DNA from: Acidimicrobiaceae bacterium RAAP-2
GTDB taxonomy: Bacteria; Actinomycetota; Acidimicrobiia; Acidimicrobiales; RAAP-2
Direction: 5' to 3'
DNA length: 26,962 nucleotides
Assembly (NCBI GenBank): GCA_001443545.1
Contig: LMAD01000027.1
Location: forward strand, 1 to 26,962
Shown: positions 1 to 8,384 of the stretch, piece after piece
Numbering within the stretch: position 1 is the stretch's first letter
Layout: every line of letters starts with the position of its first letter
The notes under the pieces: model-generated
Databases searched by the model: none
The model's input: the letters and a program-made list of their open reading frames with translations, nothing else
Told to the model about the DNA's origin: nothing
Translations under genes and position numbers: made by a program

Positions 1-83
1 GGATCATCGTCTTGGATGTCGGACGGTGAGCAAGCACCACTGAACTACTGATTCAACTGGTCAAGGCGAACCGGTGGGTCCAA

Positions 84-155
84 TTAGGACACACGCTGTA
101 AGAAGTCCAAGAGCAGGACTTCGCCCGGGTGTATCGGTGCAATCGTGGTACCCAT
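84..155 (-). pseudogene. higA: HigA antitoxin remnant (first 23 codons only)
   Basis: The ATG lies 11 bases beyond the HigB stop codon and is preceded by a GAGGAA ribosome-binding site. The peptide reads MGTTIAPIHPGEVLLLDFL, which matches the conserved start of HigA antitoxins (xHPGEvLxxxFL). After DFLQRVS it meets a TAA stop. The XRE helix-turn-helix that should follow is not found in any frame of the remaining 83 bases to the window edge. A complete HigA is about 90-100 residues. I infer loss of the antitoxin body by deletion or recombination near position 84. Confidence 0.72.
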
Positions 156-166
156 CGCAATTCCTC

Positions 167-448
167 TCAGTGGTAGTCCGTAATCGTGACGTCTTCAGGT
201 CCCGCCTTCGTCCAGCGAAAGCAGGTCCTCCACTGGTCGTTAATCTGGATACTGAACTGTCCTGCTCGATCGGCGACCAACTTCTCGAGTCGATTTCCGG
301 GCGGTACGCGAAGGTCAGTCAAGTTCTCAGCGGCGTCAAGCAGTGTCAACTTGCGTAGCGCGATCCGCTGAAGGTCTGCGTGAAACGTTCGAACCGTCAT
401 ACGTAGCCACACTCGTTCAGTGTCTCTATCGCCGAACGACTGCGGCAC
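167..448 (-). CDS. higB: HigB-family toxin (RelE/ParE fold mRNA interferase)
   Basis: The 93-residue product has the typical HigB length. An in-frame reading continues further upstream, but homology begins at the GTG codon at 448 (VPQSFGDRDTERVW), so that start is chosen; the ribosome-binding site is weak. Family landmarks are all present: ALRKLTLLDAAENLTDL, VPPGNRLEKL (residues 48-57), GQFSIQINDQWRTCFRW (63-79) and the terminal ITDYH with the Tyr-His pair (92-93) needed for ribosome-dependent mRNA cleavage in studied HigB toxins. In this family the toxin gene precedes the antitoxin, and that order is kept here. The antitoxin that follows is only a stump, so the toxin appears orphaned. It may be inactive, unexpressed or neutralised by another HigA. 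Confidence 0.85.
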   Translation of the reverse strand: MPQSFGDRDTERVWLRMTVRTFHADLQRIALRKLTLLDAAENLTDLRVPPGNRLEKLVADRAGQFSIQINDQWRTCFRWTKAGPEDVTITDYH

Positions 449-802
449 GTCGACGGTATATCCCGTGACGTTACGAACGCGACACGTTATGTCGTGAGGA
501 TCGCGAGCGCAATGTGGTGAACTTGATCGGAACATACGTCGTCGTAGCGCACGGCGCTGCCCAGCCCCGTCGACGGTCACGTATCACTGCGGGCCCCGGG
601 GGTCACGTAGTGATGATCGCACTGGGTAGAGCCGACCCGGCTGTGTGACGAGGCGATCCGTGTCGCTCCGCAAAGGTTGTTGGCAGGTGCACCGGCCCGG
701 GTGATACCGGCGGGGCGTACCGTCTCACCGACACGACGAGGTGAGAGCACGAAACACCGTGTTTCGGTCACGTACGTGATCAAATCGAGGCGTCCAAACG
801 CT
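449..802. other. Intergenic stretch between higB and the ATPase gene
   Basis: No convincing gene is seen in these 354 bases; the reading frames present lack recognisable motifs. Two short symmetric elements sit next to each other: a 7-bp-arm inverted repeat at 750-766 (CGAAACA, 3-base loop, TGTTTCG) and a perfect 12-bp palindrome TCACGTACGTGA at 768-779. The first has no T-tract on either side, so it is not called as a terminator. Confidence 0.4.
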
Positions 803-2068
803 TCAAGGGCCGAGCATCCCGAGGGGCACCACGTGGACGCCGTCGTGACGGCGATACGCGTAGTCAGTTGCCGTGACGACCAGCAGGGCGGACGCCGGCG
901 TACCGAGCCGGGTCTCACTCACTTTGCGCAAACTCGCAGCGGCCTCATCGACCTGTGAACCCAGTTTCACCTCGATGCCAATCCACCTGCCGTCAGTGAT
1001 TCGTTCAACGATCAGATCAACCTCGAGGTGACCTTCGTGTTCGCGGTAGTGATAGACGGATGCTCGATTGGCGCGGGCGTAGACGCGAACATCACGGGTG
1101 ACGAGCGATTCGAAGAGAAATCCCAGCGTGCTCAAATCGGCCACGAGACGCTCGGGGCCACACCCCATCAACGATGCGGCTAGTGAGGGGTCGACGAGAT
1201 GGCGCTTCTCGGTCTTTCCCAAACGGGCCTTCGAGCGCAGTGTTACGTTCCACGCCTCGACGTCGTCGATGATCCACATTCGACGCAGTGTGTCGGCGTA
1301 GGCCGCGGCCGCGAGACGTCCGGGCGAAGTGTTCTCGTCATCGGTGTCGCCGGCTCGAGCGACAATCGTGCTCAGCGGTACGGGATGTGCGCTGAGCTGG
1401 GCGTAGGCCAGTAGGAATCGCCGCACTCGACGGGGATCGCGTCGGACTTCGGAGGCAGCGTTGATGTCGTGATGGACCAACGTGTTGAGGTAACTCTCGA
1501 GAAAGTGCCGCGCGTCGTCGACGTTCGCGTCGAGCAGTCCGGGCCAGCCGCCAATGACGAGTCGATTCACGTAGTCGAGCAGCGCCAGTTCGCAGTGTCC
1601 AGGTTCGAGCGATTGCGTTCCCGCGAGCAGCGCTCCGATCGAGAGGGCGCCCGAGGACCACCCCTGCTCGAAGAGGGTCATCGGTCGCATGATGACTGGA
1701 GCGATTCGGCCCGATCCCGCGTGTCGTACGTCATCACGTGGTAGCGACGCAGATCCAGTCAGGATGAACTGGCCCCGTTTCCCTCGGTCGTCGATCTCGC
1801 GTCGAACCACATTCCACAGTTCTGGCTCCAGCTGCCACTCGTCGATCAGTAGTGGTGTCTTCGGGTGCGACCGTAGGAGGAGTCTCGGATCGACCTGGGC
1901 TAACGCCCTCGCCTCACGGTCGACATCCAGGAGGATCTCGTCAACCGCCACCTGTCGAGCGGTGGCAGTTTTCCCACAGGCGCGAGGGCCCTCAATGGCA
2001 CAACCACCCAGAGCGGCGAGCCCATCGCGTACATCTCCGTCGACGAGCCGAGGTCTATACGTCTTCAT
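803..2068 (-). CDS. AAA_14 / DUF4143 family ATPase
   Basis: This 421-residue protein has the usual two-part layout of the family. The N-terminal AAA_14 ATPase domain carries a Walker A loop GPRACGKT (residues 27-34), Walker B PLLIDEWQ (D76, E77) and a sensor-like FILTGSA. The C-terminal DUF4143 part includes EVDLIVE followed by IGIEVKLG, resembling a PD-(D/E)XK nuclease core. Such genes are common, strain-variable and often found in defence or toxin-antitoxin neighbourhoods; their role is unknown. The ATG at 2068 is preferred over an in-frame TTG at 2080. The upstream region holds a three-copy alternating motif that may be an operator. The gene runs towards higB and is convergent with nothing, and valS lies upstream on the same strand. 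Confidence 0.85.
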   Translation of the reverse strand: MKTYRPRLVDGDVRDGLAALGGCAIEGPRACGKTATARQVAVDEILLDVDREARALAQVDPRLLLRSHPKTPLLIDEWQLEPELWNVVRREIDDRGKRGQFILTGSASLPRDDVRHAGSGRIAPVIMRPMTLFEQGWSSGALSIGALLAGTQSLEPGHCELALLDYVNRLVIGGWPGLLDANVDDARHFLESYLNTLVHHDINAASEVRRDPRRVRRFLLAYAQLSAHPVPLSTIVARAGDTDDENTSPGRLAAAAYADTLRRMWIIDDVEAWNVTLRSKARLGKTEKRHLVDPSLAASLMGCGPERLVADLSTLGFLFESLVTRDVRVYARANRASVYHYREHEGHLEVDLIVERITDGRWIGIEVKLGSQVDEAAASLRKVSETRLGTPASALLVVTATDYAYRRHDGVHVVPLGMLGP

Positions 2069-2087
2069 CGATGTTCTCAACTATGGA

Positions 2088-2117
2088 ATACAACATACGA
2101 TAGTTGTAGCATACAAC
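2088..2117 (-). promoter_or_regulatory. Alternating TACAAC repeats upstream of the ATPase gene
   Basis: TACAAC appears at 2089-2094 (plus), as its complement GTTGTA at 2103-2108, and again at 2112-2117. Each neighbouring pair forms a small inverted repeat with an 8- or 3-base loop. The cluster is AT-rich against a GC-rich background and lies 20-50 bases upstream of the ATPase start, so it probably overlaps the promoter and may bind a regulator. The function is inferred from position. Confidence 0.4.
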
Positions 2118-2240
2118 TTACGGATAGTTCAACAGCAAAGTAACGGAAAAACGAACACACTGAAAACACATATGCGAGAGCCGCGGATCCGTGGGGGCAT
2201 CCAAAACTGTCACCGGCACAGCCAGTTCACGGCGTTCGAG

Positions 2241-4814
2241 TCAGTCGGCGACGAGCTCGACCTCGACGGCGAGCTCGTCGCCCTTGCGGTAGGAGAAGGC
2301 GAGGACCGATCCGGCCGCGGCGAGGTCCTCGCTCGCCGCGGCGAGGGCGGCGATGGTGCGCGAGGGGGCGGTGATCGAGAGTTGTGCGACCTGGGCGCGC
2401 TGGGAGACCTTGGCCGTGGACTTGGCGCGGCGGATCGCCTCGAGGACGGCGGCGACCGGGGTCATGATCGAGCCGGGCTCTTCGAGTGGTTCGTGGGTGA
2501 GTTCGAGCCCGCTCGGCCAGGGCGCGACGTGCACGGAGCCCTCGTGCCACCAGCGCCAGGCCTCCTCGGTCGAAAAGGGGATGAAGGGGGCGAGCAGGCG
2601 GGTGAGGGTCGACAGGGTCGCCTCGAGCGCGGCGAGCGCCGAGCGGGTGGGCACCGAGTCGGACTCGCCGTAGGCGCGCAGCTTCACCAACTCGACGTAG
2701 TCGTCACAGAAGGTCCAGAAGAAGGACTCGGTGCGCTCGAGGGCGCGCGCGGCGTCGTAGGACTCGAAGGCGAGTGTCACCTCGACGACCAGCTGGGCCA
2801 GCTGGGAGAGCAGGTCACGGTCGAGGGGCTCGACGACCTCGTCGGTCGAGGTCGGACCCTCGAGGCGACCGAGGACGAACTTGGTGACGTTGAGCACCTT
2901 TACGGCGAGGCGTCGACCGATCTTCATCTGGGCCTCGTCGATCGCGGTGTCCGCGCCGGGGCGGCCGTTGGCCGCCCAGTAGCGCAGCGCGTCGGCCCCG
3001 TGGGCCTCGAGCAGGGGCATCGGGGTGACGACGTTGCCGACGGACTTGCTCATCTTCTTGCGGTCGGGGTCGAGGATCCACCCTGAGATCGCCGCGTGGG
3101 CCCAGGGCAGCTGGTGGTGCTGGAAGTGGCTGCGCACGACCGTGGAAAAGAGCCAGGTGCGGATGATGTCGTGGCCCTGGGGGCGCAGGTCCATCGGGAA
3201 GACTCGCTCGAAGAGGTCGGTGCCCCACTGGCCGGCGATCTGGGGCGAGAGCGAGCTCGTGGCCCAGGTGTCCATGACGTCGGGGTCGCCGACGAAGCCG
3301 TTGGGCCGGTCGCGCTGGTCCTCGGTGAAGCCCGGCGGGGTGTCCGAGGAGGGGTCGACCGGCAGGTCGGTGATGCGTGGCGTGATCGGGTGGTCGTAGT
3401 CGACGACCCCGTCGCCGTCCAGGCGGTACCAGACGGGGAAGGGGACCCCGAAGAAGCGCTGGCGCGAGATGTTCCAGTCGACGTTGAGTCCCTCGACCCA
3501 GCTGGCGTAGCGGTGCTTCATGTAGTCGGGGTGCCAGACGAGCTCCTCGCCGCGCGCGAGCAGGGCCGCACGGTGCTCGAGGGTCGAGACGAACCACTGG
3601 CGCGAGGTCACGATCTCGAGGGGTCGTTCGCCCTTCTCGTAGAACTTGACGGGGTGGCTGATCGCGCGGGGCTCGTCGAGCAGGGCCCCGGTCTCGCGCA
3701 GCGCGTCCACGACCGTGGCGCGCACCTGGTTGACGGTCTTGCCGACGAGCTCGGCGTAGCGGGCCTGGGCCGTGGCGGGCTCGCGCGAGGGGAAGGCCTC
3801 ACTCGAGAAGTCGGCCGCGAGGAACCGGCCGTCGCGCCCGATCAGCGCGCGCGTCGCCAGTTCGAGCTCACGCCACCAGGTCACGTCGGTGAGGTCCCCG
3901 AAGGTGCAGACCATGGCCGCGCCGGTGCCCTTCTCGGGGTCGGCCAGCTCGTGGGCGACGATCGGCACCGGGACGCCAAAGAGCGGGGTGATCGCGGTCG
4001 TGCCGACGAGGTGGCGGTAGCGCTCGTCGTCGGGGTGGGTCACGATTGCGACGCAGCTCGCAAGCAGCTCGGGCCGGGTCGTCTCGATCTCGATGGTGGT
4101 GCCGTCTTCGAGGTCGAAGGCGACGTGGTGGGTGAAGCCGGGGCGCTCGCGGTCCTCGAGCTCGGCCTGGGAGACGGCGGTGCGAAAGTCGACGTCCCAG
4201 AGGGTCGGCGCGACATTCGAGTAGACCTCACCGCGACCCAGCAGCTCGAGGAAGCCCCGCTGGGAGATCGCCTGAGTCGACGGCGAGATCGTCGCGTACT
4301 CGAGGGTCCAGTCGATCGAGACCCCGAGGTGGCGCCAGAGGTCCTTGAAGACCTCCTCGTCCGTGGCGGTCAGGTGTTGACAGAGCTCGACGAAGTTCTT
4401 GCGGCTGATCGAGCGCTTCTCGGTGACCTTGCCGACGGCCGGCTCGGGGACGACGAAGTCGGGGTCGTAGGGCAGGCTCGGGTCACAGCGCACCGCGAAG
4501 TAGTTCTCGACGCGCCGCTCCGTCGGCAGGCCGTTGTCGTCCCAGCCCATAGGGTAGAAGACGTCTCGGCCCCGCATGCGCCAGAAGCGCGCTAGCAAGT
4601 CGGTGTGGGTGTAGCTGAAGACGTGGCCGATGTGCAAGGAGCCCGAGACCGTCGGCGGGGGGGTATCGATGGAGTACACGGTCTCGCGCGTCGCCGTGCG
4701 GTCGAAGCGGTAGACGCCGTCGTCCTCCCAGCGGGTCAGCCAGGCGGCCTCCAGTCCATCGACACTCGGGCGCTCGGGGACTGACGGCGTTCGCCGATCG
4801 CTAGACCTAGACAT
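2241..4814 (-). CDS. valS: Valyl-tRNA synthetase
   Basis: This cytoplasmic class I aminoacyl-tRNA synthetase charges tRNA-Val. At 857 residues it has the HIGH signature in SGSLHIGHV (61-64) and KMSKS in KKMSKSVGN (587-591). The segment MGWDDNGLPTERRVENYF and the 'RCDPSLPYDPDF' block are typical of the archaeal/actinobacterial-type ValRS. The editing (CP1) domain lies between the two signatures, roughly residues 200-420. The C-terminus ends without the long coiled-coil arm of E. coli-type ValRS, as usual for this subtype. The ATG at 4814 has no clear ribosome-binding site. A TAAACT -10-like hexamer (complement of 4824-4829) lies 9 bases upstream, so the mRNA could be nearly leaderless. hipBA is divergent from it. 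Confidence 0.96.
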   Translation of the reverse strand: MSRSSDRRTPSVPERPSVDGLEAAWLTRWEDDGVYRFDRTATRETVYSIDTPPPTVSGSLHIGHVFSYTHTDLLARFWRMRGRDVFYPMGWDDNGLPTERRVENYFAVRCDPSLPYDPDFVVPEPAVGKVTEKRSISRKNFVELCQHLTATDEEVFKDLWRHLGVSIDWTLEYATISPSTQAISQRGFLELLGRGEVYSNVAPTLWDVDFRTAVSQAELEDRERPGFTHHVAFDLEDGTTIEIETTRPELLASCVAIVTHPDDERYRHLVGTTAITPLFGVPVPIVAHELADPEKGTGAAMVCTFGDLTDVTWWRELELATRALIGRDGRFLAADFSSEAFPSREPATAQARYAELVGKTVNQVRATVVDALRETGALLDEPRAISHPVKFYEKGERPLEIVTSRQWFVSTLEHRAALLARGEELVWHPDYMKHRYASWVEGLNVDWNISRQRFFGVPFPVWYRLDGDGVVDYDHPITPRITDLPVDPSSDTPPGFTEDQRDRPNGFVGDPDVMDTWATSSLSPQIAGQWGTDLFERVFPMDLRPQGHDIIRTWLFSTVVRSHFQHHQLPWAHAAISGWILDPDRKKMSKSVGNVVTPMPLLEAHGADALRYWAANGRPGADTAIDEAQMKIGRRLAVKVLNVTKFVLGRLEGPTSTDEVVEPLDRDLLSQLAQLVVEVTLAFESYDAARALERTESFFWTFCDDYVELVKLRAYGESDSVPTRSALAALEATLSTLTRLLAPFIPFSTEEAWRWWHEGSVHVAPWPSGLELTHEPLEEPGSIMTPVAAVLEAIRRAKSTAKVSQRAQVAQLSITAPSRTIAALAAASEDLAAAGSVLAFSYRKGDELAVEVELVAD

Positions 4815-4948
4815 GGTTGGCGCAGTTTACCGCGAGCGTCGGAATTAACTGAACGCGAGCGTCCGTTGAGGGTTCGCGCGTCAACCCCGTGGAACCGATT
4901 CCACGTTGGAAGGTCTTGACCTGTCCCTATCAACGATCGACGACAAGG

Positions 4949-5006
4949 TATACTTGTCAATGAACGTTGATATAACTATGAAGTCATCGTTCATTGACAA
5001 GGTGGA
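4949..5006 (+). promoter_or_regulatory. hipBA operator: perfect 14-bp inverted repeat
   Basis: CTTGTCAATGAACG at 4953-4966 is exactly complementary to CGTTCATTGACAAG at 4988-5001, with a 21-base spacer. The left arm overlaps a TATACT -10-like hexamer (4949-4954). The right arm runs into the AAGGTGG ribosome-binding site (about 5000-5005) of the ATG at 5011. Two half-sites two helical turns apart are what a dimer-of-dimers HipB repressor is known to bind. Autoregulation is inferred. Confidence 0.75.
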
Positions 5007-5010
5007 TTCG

Positions 5011-5292
5011 ATGCGAGTCAATGCCATGCGTGACGTGGCGGCAGCCGTCAGGGGTCGTCGCAAGGAACTTGGACTCAGTCAAGCCGACCTGGCGCGACGC
5101 GTGGGCGTTTCACGAGCCTGGATCAACGCAGTCGAGGCCGGGAAACCCCGAGTCGAGTTCGACCTGGTCCTGCGGCTGCTCGATCGTCTCCATCTGCGAC
5201 TGGACCTGGTGAAGCCAGGCAACCACGGTGACGTCTTCAAAGGCCGGTCCGTTGACCTGGACGCCATCCTCGACGAGTACCGCGACCAATGA
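5011..5292 (+). CDS. hipB: HipB-like XRE-family antitoxin/repressor
   Basis: This is a 93-residue DNA-binding protein. An XRE helix-turn-helix covers about residues 8-60 (GLSQADLARRVGVSRAWINAVEAGKP). It is followed by LVLRLLDRLHLRLDLV, the short strand region typical of HipB-type antitoxins. An in-frame ATG exists at 4978, but the ATG at 5011 has the better ribosome-binding site, AAGGTGG with about 5 bases spacing; the earlier start would sit inside the operator spacer. The stop codon overlaps the hipA start by 4 bases (ATGA), indicating translational coupling. Its expected role is to bind HipA and repress its own operon through the inverted repeat just upstream. Confidence 0.9.
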   Translation: MRVNAMRDVAAAVRGRRKELGLSQADLARRVGVSRAWINAVEAGKPRVEFDLVLRLLDRLHLRLDLVKPGNHGDVFKGRSVDLDAILDEYRDQ

Positions 5293-6566
5293 CCGACTCG
5301 TTGCTCGTTCTCCTCGACGAGGTCGTCGCCGGTACCCTCCACCGGCTCGTGGGTGGGAGGCTTCGCTTCGACTACGCCGAGGAGTACCGAGAGACGCCGG
5401 GGGCAACGCCGCTCTCGCTCTCGATGCCACTCCAGGTGCGATCGCACTCCGAGCGAACAATCACGCCGTGGCTCTGGGGACTACTCCCGGACAACGACGC
5501 GGTGTTGGATCGTTGGGCTCGCCACTTTCACGTATCGCGGTCCTCGCCGTTTTCGCTGCTCGCCACCCAAATTGGCGAGGACTGCGCGGGGGCGGTCCGT
5601 TTCGCCTCGCTCGAAGCGTTTGCGAGCGATCGCCACCGCTCCGGTGGGGTCACCTGGCTCACCGAGGACGAGGTCGCACAGCGACTGCGGGAACTTCGCG
5701 ACGACTCGACGTCGTGGCTGGGCCACTCCTTCACCGGCCAGTTCAGCCTCGCCGGAGCGCAGGCCAAGACGGCGCTGCTCTTCCAGGATGGGCGTTGGGG
5801 TGTTCCATCGGGCTACCGCGCGACGACGCACATTCTCAAGCCGGCGGTCGCCGGGCTGGACGACCATGACCTCAACGAACATCTCTGCCTCGACGCCGCC
5901 CGCCGGGTGGGGCTGCTTACGGTACGGACGAAGGTCACGCGGTTCGCGGGCGAGTCCGCCATTGTGGTCGACCGGTATGACCGGCGAGCGGTGGGTGATG
6001 AGATCATCCGGGTCCATCAAGAGGACTTCTGTCAAGCGCTCGCGCGGGCGCCGTCACGCAAGTATCAGAACGAGGGCGGCCCGGGTCCTCGCGACGTCGT
6101 GGCGCTCCTGCGTAGTGCCATGGCACCGAGTGTGGCCGACGACGCAGTTCGAAGGTTTGTGGACGCCATGATCTGGAACTGGCTCATCGCAGGAACCGAC
6201 GCGCACGCGAAGAACTATTCGCTGCTACTCGCCGAGGACCAGGTCCGTCTCGCGCCGCTCTACGACATTGCCTCGGCGCTCCCGTATGAAACCCACGAAA
6301 GGAAATTGCGCTTCGCCATGAAGATAGGTGGTGACTACCGAGTCGCCACGGACTCGAACCGATGGCCCGAGGCCGCACAGGAACTAGGACTGGACGCCGA
6401 CGCCCTCGTCGGGCGGGTTCGCGAGCTGGCCGACCTCGCTCCCGACGCCTTCGCCGACGCGGCCCGAGCCGACGACGTCGCGGCCCTGGGTCGACCGTTG
6501 GCTACTCGTCTGGTCGATCTGGTCGTCGCCCGGTCCACGCGGTGCCGCCGGCTCGTAGCACGATGA
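5289..6566 (+). CDS. hipA: HipA-family serine/threonine kinase toxin
   Basis: This 425-residue protein has full HipA length. The N-terminal couple_hipA domain is followed by a kinase fold with FSLAGAQAKTAL (152-163), which corresponds to the glycine-rich loop and the serine that E. coli HipA autophosphorylates (here S153). The catalytic loop is AGTDAHAKNYS (301-311, D304), and the metal-binding motif is APLYDIAS (322-329, D326). All key residues look intact. E. coli HipA phosphorylates glutamyl-tRNA synthetase and induces persistence; the target here is unknown. It forms an operon with hipB (4-base overlap). The pair sits between valS and cysS, with cysS about 100 bases downstream on the same strand, so read-through is possible. 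Confidence 0.93.
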   Translation: MTDSLLVLLDEVVAGTLHRLVGGRLRFDYAEEYRETPGATPLSLSMPLQVRSHSERTITPWLWGLLPDNDAVLDRWARHFHVSRSSPFSLLATQIGEDCAGAVRFASLEAFASDRHRSGGVTWLTEDEVAQRLRELRDDSTSWLGHSFTGQFSLAGAQAKTALLFQDGRWGVPSGYRATTHILKPAVAGLDDHDLNEHLCLDAARRVGLLTVRTKVTRFAGESAIVVDRYDRRAVGDEIIRVHQEDFCQALARAPSRKYQNEGGPGPRDVVALLRSAMAPSVADDAVRRFVDAMIWNWLIAGTDAHAKNYSLLLAEDQVRLAPLYDIASALPYETHERKLRFAMKIGGDYRVATDSNRWPEAAQELGLDADALVGRVRELADLAPDAFADAARADDVAALGRPLATRLVDLVVARSTRCRRLVAR

Positions 6567-6663
6567 GCACTCGTTCGTCGCTGCCGGTGGGGCCAGGGTT
6601 AGTATCGATTGGGGCCGCGCGTCGCGCTGGCCCATCAGAAACGAGTTGGCCGAAGCAGGAGCA

Positions 6664-8055
6664 GTGATCCGTCTCTACGATTCCGCGCGCGCCCAGGTAA
6701 CTCCCCTCGAGTCGCGCGACAAAGGCCGGGTCTCGATTTACCTCTGCGGGCCGACCGTCTACGACCTGCCCCACCTGGGCCACGGCCGTCACGCGCTGGT
6801 CTGGGACGTGCTGCGGCGCTGGCTGATCTTTTCCGGCCTCGAGGTCCGCTTCGTCTCGAACATCACCGACATCGACGACAAGATCATCGCGCGCGCCGAC
6901 GCCGAGCACGTCGGCGAGGAGGAGATCACCGCCACCTACGAGGCGGCCTGGTGGGCCGCGCTCGACGCCCTCGGAGTCGCGCGGCCCGACGCGACGCCCC
7001 ACGCCACGGCCTACGTCGAGTCGATGGTCGAGCTGATCGAGGAATTGCTCGAGCGCGACGTCGCCTACGAGCTGGACGACGGCCTCTACTTCGACGTCGG
7101 CGCGGTCGCCGACTACGGCCTGCTCGCCGGTCAGTCCCTCGAGAGTCTGCGCAGCGGCGCGCGCGTCGAGGCCAACCCCGACAAGCGCTCGCCGCTCGAC
7201 TTCGCGCTCTGGAAGAACGCGAAGTTCGGCGAGCCGAGCTGGTCCTCGCCCTTCGGGTCGGGCCGTCCGGGCTGGCATACCGAGTGCGTGGTGATGTCCC
7301 TCGGGCTGCTCGGGGACGGCTTCGACATCCACGGCGGCGGGCTCGACCTCAAGTTCCCCCACCACGAGAACGAGCGGGCCCAGGCCGTCGCCCTCGGGCG
7401 CCACTTCGCGGGCCACTGGGTCCACCACGGCTGGGTGATGGTCGGCGAGGAGAAGATGAGCAAGTCGCTCGGGAACTTCACCTCGCTCACCGACCTGCTC
7501 GCCCAGACCGACCCGCGGGCCTACCGCCTGCTCGTGCTGCGCTCGCACTACCGCAGCCCGATCGAGGTCTCTCCCTCGACCATCCAAGACGCCGAACGGG
7601 CCCTCGCGCGCCTCGACGCCCTGGCGCGCCGCTTCGAACTGGCGCCCCTCGCCGGGACGACGCTCGAGCGCGCCTCGAGCTTCGAGTGGCGCGACGAGGA
7701 ACGCGCGCTCTACGACGTGGTCCACGCCGCCATGGAGGACGACCTCGACACCCCGGCGGCCGTCGCGGTGCTCTTCGAGGCGTTGACCCGCGCCAATACC
7801 CTCGCCGACGAGGGGGAGGGAGATCGGGCCCGCTCCCTCGCCGTCGCGATCGGCGCCTGCTTCGCGGGACTCGGGCTGCGACTGGTGGCCGACGCGTCGG
7901 CCCTCGACACCGAAACCGCCACGCTCGTGGCCCGGCGCGACCAGGCGCGCGCGCAGCGAGACTGGGCCAACGCCGACCGCTACCGCGGCGAGCTCGTAGC
8001 GCTCGGCTGGATCGTCGAGGACGGGCCGTCGGGCACGGTGGTGCGTCGGGGCTGA
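6664..8055 (+). CDS. cysS: Cysteinyl-tRNA synthetase
   Basis: This class I synthetase charges tRNA-Cys in the cytoplasm. From the GTG at 6664 it is 463 residues, the normal CysS length. That start gives the standard opening VIRLYDS; a TTG at 6646 is an alternative. An AGGAG motif is present, but only 2 bases before the GTG, which leaves the start uncertain. Visible signatures are C28 in LCGPTVYD (zinc ligand), HLGH at 37-40, GWHTECVVMS with the second zinc cysteine, HHENERAQ, and KMSKS at 264-268. Length and C-terminal extension argue against the related mycothiol enzyme MshC. Codon use is strongly GC-biased, like valS, marking it as native. Confidence 0.95.
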   Translation: MIRLYDSARAQVTPLESRDKGRVSIYLCGPTVYDLPHLGHGRHALVWDVLRRWLIFSGLEVRFVSNITDIDDKIIARADAEHVGEEEITATYEAAWWAALDALGVARPDATPHATAYVESMVELIEELLERDVAYELDDGLYFDVGAVADYGLLAGQSLESLRSGARVEANPDKRSPLDFALWKNAKFGEPSWSSPFGSGRPGWHTECVVMSLGLLGDGFDIHGGGLDLKFPHHENERAQAVALGRHFAGHWVHHGWVMVGEEKMSKSLGNFTSLTDLLAQTDPRAYRLLVLRSHYRSPIEVSPSTIQDAERALARLDALARRFELAPLAGTTLERASSFEWRDEERALYDVVHAAMEDDLDTPAAVAVLFEALTRANTLADEGEGDRARSLAVAIGACFAGLGLRLVADASALDTETATLVARRDQARAQRDWANADRYRGELVALGWIVEDGPSGTVVRRG

Positions 8056-8384
8056 CGGCGGGGTCGCGGTACCGCGAGCCGTGCTTCGCCGGGTCAACCA
8101 ATGGGAGCGGTTCGTGCGCCGTAGCGAGTCGAGACCGTCGTGGCCGGCCGTTCTCTCGTCCGGGTCTGGATACCTTCGTGGTTGGCGACGTCGTGCGAGA
8201 CACGTTCGCCTCTACGCCCAACGGAGCCCTGGTTCGTCTCGACCGACTCAGTCAGCGGGCGCAATCGTGTGGCCCACCGAGACGTCGTTAATGGTCGACA
8301 CGGGAATCGATCGGCGCTGTCGCGACGGTGGGGACCGGGGTCGTCGTCGATCTGACGTGACTCGGTGCGTGGTAAAATAACAAT
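8056..8384. other. Intergenic region after cysS
   Basis: No gene is called in these 329 bases. Reading frames cross the stretch but show no motif and no ribosome-binding site. The right end holds the promoter of the next gene. No T-tailed terminator hairpin is evident after cysS. Confidence 0.4.
8351..8378 (+). promoter_or_regulatory. Promoter of the regulator/AbiEii/SNF2/SWIM operon, probably leaderless
   Basis: A -10 hexamer TAAAAT (8373-8378) ends 6 bases before the ATG at 8385. TCTGAC (8351-8356) stands 16 bases upstream as a weak -35. A transcript from this -10 would begin at or next to the A of the ATG, and no Shine-Dalgarno sequence exists. This is the usual arrangement of leaderless actinobacterial genes. 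Confidence 0.5.

Noticed and set aside
750..779. Inverted repeat and palindrome considered as a terminator for the ATPase gene
   Set aside because: There is no T-tract in either direction; kept only as an unassigned symmetric element.
577..918. 113-codon minus-strand open frame overlapping the end of the ATPase gene
   Set aside because: It overlaps a real gene in another frame, has no motif and no ribosome-binding site.
3096..4595. 499-codon plus-strand open frame opposite valS
   Set aside because: GC-rich coding DNA often leaves antisense frames open. The product is low-complexity Gly/Val/Arg/Asp-rich with no motif, while valS is unmistakable.
6502..8097. 531-codon minus-strand open frame opposite cysS
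   Set aside because: Antisense shadow of cysS with no recognisable domain and biased composition.
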